Shown: in pieces, positions 6,634 to 15,900 of the stretch | Layout: every line of letters begins with the position of its first letter | Position numbering within the stretch: the first letter of the stretch is position 1 | NCBI GenBank assembly: GCA_002479405.1 | Contig: DLMX01000071.1 | Coordinates: forward strand, 1 to 31,757 | Length of the DNA stretch: 31,757 nucleotides | Direction: 5' to 3' | From: Methylophilaceae bacterium UBA7525 | GTDB lineage: Bacteria > Pseudomonadota > Gammaproteobacteria > Burkholderiales > Methylophilaceae | Program-made: the position numbers and the translations under genes | The notes under the pieces: generated by a model | Told to the model about the DNA's origin: nothing | The model's input: only the letters and a program-made list of their open reading frames with translations | Databases searched by the model: none

Positions 6634-9138
6634 CTACATGCTGTGCAAAAGCTGCCGAGGTGGCTGATCAAGAAAGCCACGCATGCCGAGCCAGGCGGCG
6701 AACGGCACTAGCAGCGAAGCACTGATCAGTGCCAGTACCGCCAGAAGCAGATTGAACTGATAGGGAATGTTGAGGATAAAAGCGCTGACGTACCAGGCCA
6801 GCGAGCTGGCTGCCAATGTAGCGACCAGTGCAGCCAAGACGCCGATACAAGCAAATTCGGTCAGGCCTGCCAGCACTACTTGTCGGCGGGAAGCACCAAG
6901 CACCCGCAGCAGGGTGGCTTCTCGCACACGCTCGTCGCGCGTAGCGACCAGCGCTGCATAGAGTACTGCCAGACCGGCAAACAGACTGAAAACAAACACA
7001 TATTCAATCGCATGCGTCATTTTATCCATGATGCCTCGCACCTGTTCCATCAGTGCCGCAACATCAATCACCGTCAGATTGGTATATTCACGCACCAGCG
7101 CATTCAGTGCCTGATCATTACCCAGAGGCAAATGAAAACTGGTGATGTAGCTGGCCGGGAAATTCTCGAGCAAACCCGGTGGCATGACGGCAAAAAAGTT
7201 GGCGCGCATGGTATCCCATTCGACCTTGCGTATGCTGGTTACTTCCACCTCGAGCCGGGTGCCGGCGATGTCATAAACAAGCCAGTCGCCCAGCTTGAGT
7301 CCCAGTGTATCAGCCAGGTCCTGTTCCAGAGACAACTGCGACTGCCCATGCTCCGCTTCAGTCCACCAACGCCCTTCCAGCATCTGATTATCAGCCTGCA
7401 TGTCGGCTGCCCAGGAAAGATTGAACTCGCGTTCGGCCAATCTGCGGGCGCGTTCATCGACATACTTGCTGGTATCCAGTGGCGTGTCATTGACCGCTAT
7501 CAGGCGTCCGCGCACCATGGGAAAGACTTCTGCGTTGGAAATACCGGCGTTTGCAAAGAATGCTTTCACACCCTCGATCTGATGCGGCTGGATATTGATA
7601 ATGAATCGATTTGGTGCGTCCGGGGGTAGCGAAGCCTGCCAGTTGTTGAGCAAATCGCCACGCACAAGCGCCAGCAGAATCAGTACCATCAACCCCATAC
7701 TGAACCCTGCCACTTGCGCCACGGCCATGCCGGGTCTGCGCTTGAGGCCAGCAATACCCAGCTTCCATACGCCTCCTCTGCCATCAGAGAACCGCTGTAG
7801 AAGATGCTGACCCGCCCAGGCCAGCAAGGCAATCACCAACAGCAAAGCTGAGAAAACAAGGATGGTGGCACTGCCGAGCCTGAAACTGCCGGCATGCCAG
7901 TAAATCATGCCGCTGATGACTACGACTCCAGGAAAAAAGCTGAACCAGTGATGGCGGTCAATGCCACCCAGATCCCGACGCAATATGCGCAAAGCCGGCA
8001 CATCAGTCAGCCTGGCCAGGTGCGGCCAGACCACTGCCAGCATGGTCAGAAAGCCCAACAGCATACCTGTAAGCACCGGCCACCAGCCCGGCTGCGGCAA
8101 TGTTTCCAGAAACAGGCTGCCAGCGAGACTCGCCAATCCCGCCTGTGCCAGATAGCCCAACAGGCATCCCAGCAGACTACCCAGCAAACCTGTCAATAAG
8201 GTCTGCCACAGCAGTATCTGCATGATCAGCTTGCGTGACGCACCGAAACATCGCATCAGGGCGTAGGTATCCAGACTGCGCTGCACATACGGTAGACTGG
8301 CAAGGAACATTGCCACTATCGCCAGAATGACGCCCACCATGGCTGAAAGGCCGAGAAACTGCCGGGCCTTTTCCAGTGCACTGCGGATTTCGGGGCGGGC
8401 CGCGCTTACATCCTGCACTCGCTCGCCCTTGCCGGCATTGGCCTGCGCCCAGGCGGAGTATTGCCTGATCTGCTCTGCCTCACCCGCGACAAGAAACTGG
8501 TATTTGACGCGGCTGCCATATTGGATCAGGCCGGTTGATGGTACATCAGCCAGGTTCATCATCAGGCGCGGCGCAAAGCTGAACATGTCGCCGCCGCGCG
8601 AGGCTTCGCGCTCAAGGATGGCACTGATCGGCATCTGGCGCTCGCCGACTTCCAGCAGGTTCCCGACTTTCACATCCAGCAAAGTCGCCAGTCTCGGTTC
8701 CACCCATACACTGCCCGGCGACGGAATGGCATCCGCTGCCCGAGCGGCATCGCTGACGCCTACAGCAGCCACCTGGTTCGAGATGACCAGCTCACCGCGC
8801 AACGGGAACTCGGCACCAACTGCCTTGATCTCCGCCAGCTGACTGCGCTCGCCTCGCACCACCATACTGGGAAATTCCATAGTCTGCGTGGAAGACAACT
8901 GCCGACGCTGAGCCTCCTGTTGATAGCTGTCCGACAAAGGCTTGCCTGACGAAATCAGCAGATCCCCACCCAGTAGCAGGCTGCCCTGCCTGACCAAGGT
9001 ACTATCAATACGATCGGTAAAAAAACCGACAGCCGTAGTGGCCGTCACGGCCAGCACCAGCGCCAGGAAAAGCACTCGCAAATCACCCGCCGACCAGTGA
9101 CTCCTGAACTGACGCCAAGCCAGGCTCAATGCCATCAT
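6634..9138 (-). CDS. ybbP: ABC transporter permease of the YbbP/FtsX family
   Basis: An 834-residue inner-membrane protein, close to the ~804 residues of E. coli YbbP. A first transmembrane helix (about 20-40) precedes a large periplasmic domain. Clusters of helices follow near 265-365 and 405-445, then a further helix near 470-495, a second periplasmic domain, and a C-terminal trio (about 705-825). The duplicated FtsX-like core recurs, for example ALMRCFGASRKLIMQ and LLRVLGASRRQVVL. It pairs with the YbbA-type ATPase whose gene overlaps its start by 4 bases (ATGA). FtsX-family pairs such as LolCDE and MacB are mechanotransmission machines acting on envelope lipids or proteins; the YbbAP substrate is not established. 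The divergent esterase gene suggests a link with lipid or ester turnover. Confidence 0.88.
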   Translation of the reverse strand: MMALSLAWRQFRSHWSAGDLRVLFLALVLAVTATTAVGFFTDRIDSTLVRQGSLLLGGDLLISSGKPLSDSYQQEAQRRQLSSTQTMEFPSMVVRGERSQLAEIKAVGAEFPLRGELVISNQVAAVGVSDAARAADAIPSPGSVWVEPRLATLLDVKVGNLLEVGERQMPISAILEREASRGGDMFSFAPRLMMNLADVPSTGLIQYGSRVKYQFLVAGEAEQIRQYSAWAQANAGKGERVQDVSAARPEIRSALEKARQFLGLSAMVGVILAIVAMFLASLPYVQRSLDTYALMRCFGASRKLIMQILLWQTLLTGLLGSLLGCLLGYLAQAGLASLAGSLFLETLPQPGWWPVLTGMLLGFLTMLAVVWPHLARLTDVPALRILRRDLGGIDRHHWFSFFPGVVVISGMIYWHAGSFRLGSATILVFSALLLVIALLAWAGQHLLQRFSDGRGGVWKLGIAGLKRRPGMAVAQVAGFSMGLMVLILLALVRGDLLNNWQASLPPDAPNRFIINIQPHQIEGVKAFFANAGISNAEVFPMVRGRLIAVNDTPLDTSKYVDERARRLAEREFNLSWAADMQADNQMLEGRWWTEAEHGQSQLSLEQDLADTLGLKLGDWLVYDIAGTRLEVEVTSIRKVEWDTMRANFFAVMPPGLLENFPASYITSFHLPLGNDQALNALVREYTNLTVIDVAALMEQVRGIMDKMTHAIEYVFVFSLFAGLAVLYAALVATRDERVREATLLRVLGASRRQVVLAGLTEFACIGVLAALVATLAASSLAWYVSAFILNIPYQFNLLLAVLALISASLLVPFAAWLGMRGFLDQPPRQLLHSM

Positions 9139-9839
9139 GATGTTGCGCTTTCGGCAACATCAGCTTCTTCAACCAACTTCCCTTGACACAGCAACAGACG
9201 TCGCTGACAACGTGCCGCCAGCGCATTGTCATGCGTGACCAGCACCAGCGTAGTCCCCGCTTGCGCATTCAGACCAAACAGCAAATCGATGATCTGCTGT
9301 CCGGTAGCCGCGTCCAGATTACCAGTGGGTTCATCAGCAAACAGGATCGAAGGTCCGGGAGCAAAGGCCCGCGCAATGGCCACGCGCTGCTGCTCGCCGC
9401 CGGACAACTGCTTGGGGTAGTGACTCAGCCGCTGCTCCAGCCCTACTCTGCTCAGCGCCGCCTCAGCAAGTGGCCTGGCGTCATCTCGCCCGACCAGTTG
9501 CAATGGCAGCATGACATTTTCCAGCGCGGTCAATGAAGGCAGCAGCTGAAACGATTGAAAGACGAACCCCATCTTGCGGCCGCGTACCTCCGCCCGTCCG
9601 TCTTCATCCAAGCTGCTGATCTCCGTGCCGTCTATCAGCACTTTTCCGCTACTGGGGTTGTCCAATCCGGCAAGCAAGCCCAGCAAGGTCGATTTACCGG
9701 AGCCTGAGCGCCCGACGATGGCGACCCGCTCTCCATGATGAACAGCCAGATCAAGATCATCCAGTATCGTCAGGCTGGTTCCGCTACTGGTAACATGTTT
9801 GTTCAATGAAATGGCTTCAACAGCAAAAGGTTTGTGCAT
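9135..9839 (-). CDS. ybbA: ABC transporter ATP-binding protein of the YbbA/LolD type
   Basis: A 234-residue cytoplasmic ATPase with GRSGSGKST (Walker A), a Q-loop at FVFQSFQLLPSLTALENV, the LSGGEQQRVAIARAF signature, ILFADEPTGNLD (Walker B) and the LVTHD switch histidine. These mark the LolD/MacB/YbbA branch that drives FtsX-like permeases, and the permease gene overlaps its stop. I chose the ATG at 9839, although no clear ribosome site precedes it. A TTG at 9860 would add seven residues. With this start the first codon overlaps the start codon of the divergent esterase in the sequence CATG, so any promoter for this operon must lie inside the esterase gene. Confidence 0.92.
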   Translation of the reverse strand: MHKPFAVEAISLNKHVTSSGTSLTILDDLDLAVHHGERVAIVGRSGSGKSTLLGLLAGLDNPSSGKVLIDGTEISSLDEDGRAEVRGRKMGFVFQSFQLLPSLTALENVMLPLQLVGRDDARPLAEAALSRVGLEQRLSHYPKQLSGGEQQRVAIARAFAPGPSILFADEPTGNLDAATGQQIIDLLFGLNAQAGTTLVLVTHDNALAARCQRRLLLCQGKLVEEADVAESATS

Positions 9840-10494
9840 GTTCAGAATTTTCCGATTCAAATTGATTCAATTTTTCCTGCTGTTACTGCTGTCGACATCA
9901 GGCTCCAGCCTCGCAGCCACTGATTCCAAGCCCATCATTCTGGTGTTCGGAGACAGCCTCTCAGCCGCTTACGGCATCCAGCGCGAACAGGGATGGGTTG
10001 CCCTGTTGCAACAACAGCTTGATCAACAACCGACAAAACGCCAGGTCATCAATGCCAGTATCAGTGGAGAAACCACGAGCGGCGGACTGACCAGATTAAA
10101 ACTTCTGCTCCAGCGGCATCAACCTGAAATGGTCATTATCCAGCTCGGCGCAAATGACGGACTGCGTGGCCTGCCGGTCAGCGACATGCGCCGCAACTTG
10201 GCCGCCATGATAGAACAGTGCCAGCAGGCTGGCGCCCGGGTTGCCCTCATCGGCATACTGATTCCGCCTAACTATGGCCCTCGCTACACGCAGGAGTTCA
10301 AGGAAAGTTACCAGTTACTGGCAAAACAATACCAACTGCCTCTGGTGCCTTTCCTGCTGGATGGCGTTACCGAGAAGCCGGAGCTGATGCAGGATGATGG
10401 ATTACACCCGAAGGCAAATGCGCAAGCCATCATCCTGGATAATGTCTGGAAAATACTGGCACCCCACTTCAAGGCGGTTACAGCAAGCAAATAG
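9838..10494 (+). CDS. tesA: TesA-type SGNH/GDSL esterase (multifunctional acyl-CoA thioesterase I / lysophospholipase L1)
   Basis: A 218-residue exported hydrolase. A signal peptide (basic RIFRFK, then a Leu-rich core, cleavage likely after SSLAA) directs it to the periplasm. The SGNH blocks are all present: FGDSLSAAYG with the nucleophilic serine, a conserved glycine block around ASISGETTSGG, GANDGLRG with the oxyanion asparagine, and DGLHPKANAQ with the catalytic Asp and His. Homologues hydrolyse acyl-CoA thioesters, lysophospholipids and aryl esters. The ATG at 9838 follows AAAAGG at good spacing and matches the usual N-terminus; the frame is open 13 codons further up but that part runs antisense to ybbA. 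The pairing with ybbAP is the same as in E. coli. Confidence 0.93.
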   Translation: MFRIFRFKLIQFFLLLLLSTSGSSLAATDSKPIILVFGDSLSAAYGIQREQGWVALLQQQLDQQPTKRQVINASISGETTSGGLTRLKLLLQRHQPEMVIIQLGANDGLRGLPVSDMRRNLAAMIEQCQQAGARVALIGILIPPNYGPRYTQEFKESYQLLAKQYQLPLVPFLLDGVTEKPELMQDDGLHPKANAQAIILDNVWKILAPHFKAVTASK

Positions 10495-10508
10495 ACTTGC
10501 ATGTCTAT
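10491..10508. terminator. Short hairpin spanning both stop codons of tesA and tilS
   Basis: ATAGAC-TTGCAT-GTCTAT is a perfect 6-bp stem with a 6-base loop. It includes the tesA TAG in one arm and the complement of the tilS TAG in the other. Only 10 bases separate the convergent genes. The stem is AT-rich and lacks a U-tract, so it is at most a weak shared terminator. Confidence 0.3.
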
Positions 10509-11890
10509 TCCTTATGCCACTCTATCAGCAGGCCCGCCTCGTTCGGTTGTGGCTGCAAGTTTGCAGCAACACCGATACCGGGCACCATAGCCAGTTCATC
10601 ATCCAGATAAACCAGTGGTAAGCGCTGGCGCTCCCAGGGCGGGATATTGGCTTCCTGCAACAGATGCTTCAGGGTACGTGTCGGCCTTGAGGCGTCGGGC
10701 TTGAACCGCTCGCCACCTTCACGGCTGGCAATCCTCAGCTTTTCGACGCCCAGGCGTGCACAAGCCAGGCCCGCACCCATTCTTTTCTCAAAGGTCAAAC
10801 AGCTACCATCCGGCAGTTCCAGTTGTGACTGACCCGACCAAAGCAGCGAAAAAGGCGCACTATTGCAACGGAAATCGATATAAACGGCGTCGCGATAACG
10901 CTTCAAATGCCCATCAGCGCCGAGTTTGATGCTGATGGCAGCATCTTCCCGCGCACGCAGCAACTGATTAAGCATCTCTGCCAAGCGCACCGCACTGGGC
11001 ATCTCCAACTGGTTCAGCGAAAGCCACCAGCGCAATAGATTGCGGGCGCGCGGCAGCGCCAGTGTGTGAAGGCAATCGAGAGGCAGCCTCTGCCTGATCT
11101 CCGGCACAGACAGGCCGGTGCAGGCGGCGTCGATCCGGGCCAGATCATCCAGCAAGGCTGCGCTTTCCGCCATGTGACCAGCGGTTCTGGCCAGAGCTTT
11201 CCCGACACTTTTGAAACGGGCTTCAATCAACGGCATGACTTCATGCCTCAGGAAATTGCGGTCATACCGCCGATCCAGATTGCTCTCATCCTCGATCCAG
11301 TTCAGTTCGAAAGCAGTGGCATATTGCAGCAACTCCCCGCGCGAGACATCAAGTAGCGGACGCAACAAGCGACGCTCCGGATCCATCATGGCCATGGCAG
11401 CAAGTCCCTTGACGCCTGCGCCCCGCAGCAATTGCAGCAGCAGGGTTTCGGCCTGATCGTCCTGATGATGCGCCAGCACAATGAAATCCGCCTCAGCCTC
11501 AAACAAAACGTGATAGCGGGCGTGGCGGGCAGCGGCCTCAATACCGGTTCCCTTGTTCACGGCGACATCAACCCGCACGACACGTAATGGCACATCGAGT
11601 GCAGTACAGGTTTCCTCGCAGAAACGTGCCCAGTCATCGGCATTCGGACTCAGGCCATGGTGAACGTGCAAGGCACGCAAATCAAAGCCAAGCTCACCTC
11701 GCAATTGAACCAGCAGATGCAGAAGGACGCAGGAATCCAGGCCACCGCTATAGGCCAGCAACAACTGCTGACCTGGCTGGATGATTTTGCCTAGTTGGGC
11801 AGTCAGCCTGGTGACAAGCTGACTGCTATCGGAAGCTGCAACCGATGTTCCGGCTGCGCGTTTTTTGACGGGGTCGCGCTGATCAGACAA
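10505..11890 (-). CDS. tilS: tRNA(Ile)-lysidine synthase (TilS)
   Basis: A 461-residue ATP-dependent enzyme that converts C34 of the CAU anticodon of a minor isoleucine tRNA to lysidine, so the tRNA reads AUA. The N-type ATP-pyrophosphatase P-loop AYSGGLDS is clear at about residues 45-52. LHVHHGLSPNADDWA, VLAHHQDDQAETLLLQLLRGAG and the RNFLRHEVMPLI segment are TilS hallmarks, and the C-terminal domain with REGGERFKPDASRPTRTLKHLLQE is complete. Length is near the ~430 of E. coli TilS. The only start in the right place is a TTG at 11890, 24 bases after the accA stop, without a strong SD, so translation may depend on coupling to accA. The accA-tilS order is common in Gammaproteobacteria. Confidence 0.93.
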   Translation of the reverse strand: MSDQRDPVKKRAAGTSVAASDSSQLVTRLTAQLGKIIQPGQQLLLAYSGGLDSCVLLHLLVQLRGELGFDLRALHVHHGLSPNADDWARFCEETCTALDVPLRVVRVDVAVNKGTGIEAAARHARYHVLFEAEADFIVLAHHQDDQAETLLLQLLRGAGVKGLAAMAMMDPERRLLRPLLDVSRGELLQYATAFELNWIEDESNLDRRYDRNFLRHEVMPLIEARFKSVGKALARTAGHMAESAALLDDLARIDAACTGLSVPEIRQRLPLDCLHTLALPRARNLLRWWLSLNQLEMPSAVRLAEMLNQLLRAREDAAISIKLGADGHLKRYRDAVYIDFRCNSAPFSLLWSGQSQLELPDGSCLTFEKRMGAGLACARLGVEKLRIASREGGERFKPDASRPTRTLKHLLQEANIPPWERQRLPLVYLDDELAMVPGIGVAANLQPQPNEAGLLIEWHKE

Positions 11891-11914
11891 AGCAGGATTC
11901 AGCCCGGGGATACA

Positions 11915-12883
11915 TTACTTGGCGGCAGATTCTTTGAACTTGCCGTAACTCATGAGTTTGTCGACTCGCGCTTCAAGCAGATGCGGGATGGATTTCACCT
12001 GCAAGCGTGCAAGTTCATCAATCAAGGCCCGGCGCAGGGTTTGCATCATCGCTTCAGGATCACGGTGCGCTCCGCCCATAGGCTCGGTAACCACACGGTC
12101 GACCAGCCCCATGGCCTTCAGACGGCTGGAAGTAATGGCCAGCGTTTCGGCAGCAACCGAGGCCTGCTCGGCGCTCTTCCATAGAATCGAGGCACAACCT
12201 TCAGGCGAGATGACGGAATACGTCGCATACTGCAACATGATCAGATGGTCGACCACGCCCAGCGCCAGTGCTCCGCCGGAACCACCCTCGCCGATGATGA
12301 CGCCGATAATCGGTGTTTTCAGTTCAGCCATCACGTACAGATTGCGGGCAATAGCTTCGGACTGACCGCGTTCTTCCGCACCGATACCGGGATAGGCGCC
12401 CGGGGTATCGATCAGCGTGATGATGGGCAGGCCGAACTTCTCCGCCAGCCGGTACAGGCGCAAGGCCTTGCGGTAGCCTTCCGGTCTTGGCATGCCGAAA
12501 TTGCGATACTGGCGCTCCTTGACGTCGCGACCCTTCTGATGGCCGATCACCATCACCGGCTGTCCTTCGAATCTGGCCATGCCACCGACAATCGCCGGGT
12601 CGTCGGCATAGGCACGATCACCGTGCAATTCCTCGAAATCGCTAAACAGTCCGTTGATGTAATCCAAGGTGTAAGGACGCTGCGGGTGCCTTGCAACCTG
12701 GGAAATCTGCCAGGCCGTGAGCTTGCTGTAGATATCCTTGGTCATCGACTGATTCTTTTCCTGCAGCCGAGTGATCTCCTCGGAAATATCAACGGCGGAA
12801 TCTTCCTGCATATAACGCAGTTCTTCGATCTTCGCCTCTAGTTCGGCGATTGGTTGTTCAAACTCCAGGAAACTGGTTTTCAT
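11915..12883 (-). CDS. accA: Acetyl-CoA carboxylase carboxyltransferase subunit alpha (AccA)
   Basis: A 322-residue subunit, close to E. coli AccA (319). With AccD it moves the carboxyl group from carboxybiotin to acetyl-CoA to give malonyl-CoA, the first committed step of fatty-acid synthesis. The N-terminal helical FLEFEQPIAELEAKIEELR, then HPQRPYTLDYI, GHQKGRD, NFGMPRPEGYRKALRL, DTPGAYPGIGAEERGQ and IGEGGSGGALALG (oxyanion glycines) are all conserved. An AAGG ribosome site precedes the ATG. It has its own likely promoter in the 93-base gap after dnaE. Confidence 0.96.
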   Translation of the reverse strand: MKTSFLEFEQPIAELEAKIEELRYMQEDSAVDISEEITRLQEKNQSMTKDIYSKLTAWQISQVARHPQRPYTLDYINGLFSDFEELHGDRAYADDPAIVGGMARFEGQPVMVIGHQKGRDVKERQYRNFGMPRPEGYRKALRLYRLAEKFGLPIITLIDTPGAYPGIGAEERGQSEAIARNLYVMAELKTPIIGVIIGEGGSGGALALGVVDHLIMLQYATYSVISPEGCASILWKSAEQASVAAETLAITSSRLKAMGLVDRVVTEPMGGAHRDPEAMMQTLRRALIDELARLQVKSIPHLLEARVDKLMSYGKFKESAAK

Positions 12884-12912
12884 AGCGGTACCTTGTATTG
12901 CGTATGTCTCGA

Positions 12913-12943
12913 ATTATAGTGGATTCATGCCCGCCCCTGTTAA
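12913..12943 (-). promoter_or_regulatory. Candidate sigma-70 promoter of accA
   Basis: On the minus strand a perfect TATAAT (12918 to 12913) is preceded by TTAACA (12943 to 12938). The 19-bp spacing is longer than ideal. The start would be near 12906, giving a leader of about 23 bases. Confidence 0.5.
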
Positions 12944-12976
12944 CTCAAAATGGACGGAACCCTGTGGTCACAACAT

Positions 12977-15900
12977 TCAGTTATAAAGCACCCTGACATT
13001 ATCATCGCTCAACCAGCGACGCAGCCCTGCGAGCAACTCATCGTGCAGTTCGACACGCCAGGAATCACCCAGCATCAGTTCGACACGCGCGCCATCATTA
13101 TGATATTCAACCTTGACCTTGCAGCCTCTATGCTCATCCGAAGGTTCGCGTCGACAGTAAGGTGCCAGCAACTCCTTCAGTTTGCGTGCATCAGACTGGC
13201 CGTTACATGAGATCTTCAGCATGCTGGCATGCGCGCTTCTTGCCGATGCAAGATCATGGAGTTTGCGGGCATTAACCCGGATGCCACCACTGAAGTCATC
13301 GTTACTTACGCGCCCTTCAACGACCAACAGCATGTCTTCCTTCACCAGATGTGCATTCTGATTGAGCAGTTCGTTGCCGACGACGATCTCGATACGGGCG
13401 GTAGTATCGTCCAGTGTCACAATCGCCATTTTGCCACGACTGGTCATGCGGATACGGATACCCGTGACGACGCCAGCCAGCAACTGCGGCTGATCCTTGG
13501 GCACTAGTGTTGCCAGGCTGCCTCGCACAAAGCTCGCCAGCTCCTTCTGATAGCCCAGATATGGATGGCCGCTGAGATAAAAACCCAACGCCATCTTTTC
13601 CTGCTGCAGGCGTTCCGCATCACTCCATTCATCAACCTCCGGCAACACATGGGCGACACTGTCCGAAAGCGATCCGAACAGGCTGTCCTGTCCGCTAGCC
13701 GCACCACTTTGTTCAGCCGCGCTGATGGCAAGACTGACCCCTGCCAGCAAGGCTGCCCGGTTGGGCTGCAATTTGTCGAAAGCTCCGGCGCGAATCAGAG
13801 ACTCGATCACGCGGCGATTGACCTTGCGCAGATCCAGACGCTGACAGAAATCGAACAAATCCTTGAATGGACCGTCGGCCTGCCTTGCAGCCAATATCAC
13901 TTCAATAGCAGCAAGACCGGTACCCTTGATCGCACCCAGGCCATAAAGTATCTGTTTGTCATTGACCGGCTGAAAACGATATTCACTCTGATTGATATCC
14001 GGCGGCAGCACCTCGACACCATTCTGCAAACAGTCGTCATGGAAAATATGCACGCTGTCGGTGTTGTTCATGTCGGCCGACATGGAGGCCGCAAGGAAAG
14101 CCGCAGGGTAATGCGCCTTCAGGTAGGCGGTGTGGTAAGCCACCAGTGCATATGCAGCCGCATGCGACTTGTTGAAGCCGTAGCTGGCGAACTTCTCCAT
14201 CAGGTCGAATACTTCCTCTGCCTGACGAGCCGGTGTACCGTTCTTCACTGCACCGTCGACGAAGATGGCACGCTGTTGCGCCATTTCTTCGGCTTTTTTC
14301 TTGCCCATAGCCCGACGCAGCAAGTCGGCACCACCGAGACTGTAGCCGGCAACCACTTGGGCAATCTGCATGACCTGTTCCTGATAGACCATGATGCCGT
14401 AGGTTTCCTTCAGCACCGATTCGGTCGCCGGATGCGGGTATTCGACCCGTTGCAGCCCGTGTTTGCGGCGGCAGAAATCCGGAATCAGGTCCATTGGACC
14501 AGGCCGGTAAAGCGCAACCAGCGCGATGATGTCCTCAAAGACATCCGGCTTGGCCTGCTTCAGCATGTCCTTCATGCCGCGCGATTCCAGCTGGAACACG
14601 GCCGTGGTATTCGCCGCTTTCAACAACTCGAACGTAGACTCGTCGTCGAGCGGCATGGTTTCAAAAGATAGTGGAGGCAGTCCTTGCGCGGCACGCTGCC
14701 GGTTGGCGTTGACCAGCGCCATATCGAGAATCGTCAGTGTCCGCAGACCGAGAAAGTCGAACTTGACCAGGCCGACTGCCTCGACGTCGTCCTTGTCATA
14801 CTGACTGACCAGACTCTCACCACCGGGCTGGCAGTAGATGGGAGAGAAATCGGAGATCTTGCCGGGCGAAATCAGCACGCCGCCGGCATGCATGCCGATA
14901 TTACGCGTCAGACCCTCCAGCCTGAGTGCCAACTCCATCAGCTCCCTGACCTCTTCTTCCTGCTCGAAACGTTCTTGCAGTTGCGGCTCTTTCTCCATTG
15001 CCTTGGGCAGGGTGATCCCCAGTTCGTTGGGAATCAGCTTGGCGATGCCATCAACGAAATTGAATGGCAGGTCCAGCACGCGCCCCACATCCCGGATTAC
15101 GGCCTTGGCCGCCATGGTACCGAAGGTGGCGATCTGCGAAACAGCATCCAGACCATACTTGTGTTTCACATAGTCGATGACACGGTCGCGCCCTTCCTGA
15201 CAGAAGTCGATATCGAAGTCGGGCATCGAGACCCGTTCCGGATTAAGGAAACGTTCGAACAGCAAGGCGTAACGCAGCGGATCCAAGTCAGTGATGCCGA
15301 GGCTGTAGGCGACGACGGAACCGGCACCCGAGCCGCGTCCGGGACCGACCGGCACACTGTTGTTCTTGGCCCAGTTGATAAAGTCCGCCACGATAAGGAA
15401 ATAGCCGGGAAAACCCATCTGAATGATGATACCGACCTCGAATTCCAGGCGTTGCAGGTATTCCGGACGCCTGGCATCGCGCACAGCGGCGTCCGGATAC
15501 AGCACCTCCAGACGCCGCTCAAGCCCGGCACGCGCCTGTGCATCAAGATATTCGTCCAGACTTTCGTTGTTGGGAGTCGGGAATTGCGGCAGATAATTCT
15601 TGCCCAGCGTCAGTGCCAGATTACAGCGCTTGGCGATCTCCACGCTGTTGGTCAGCGCCGAAGGAATATCGGCAAACAGTTCGGCCATCTGCGTCTGGGT
15701 CTTGAAATGCTGTTCGGGCGTAAAATGCTGCGGACGACGTTTGTCGGCCAGCACATAGCCTTCTGAAATGCACACTCGCGCTTCATGCGCCTTGAAACTG
15801 TCGGACTCGATAAACTGAATGGGATGTGTGGCAACCACAGGCAACTGCAATTCAGCTGCCAGTCCCATGGCGCGATTCACATAAATCTCCTGTTGCGCAT

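Noticed and set aside
13565..15766. Two long plus-strand frames (13565-14671 and 14684-15766) inside dnaE
   Set aside because: They are antisense to an intact dnaE with all catalytic motifs, and show no recognisable domains or ribosome sites.
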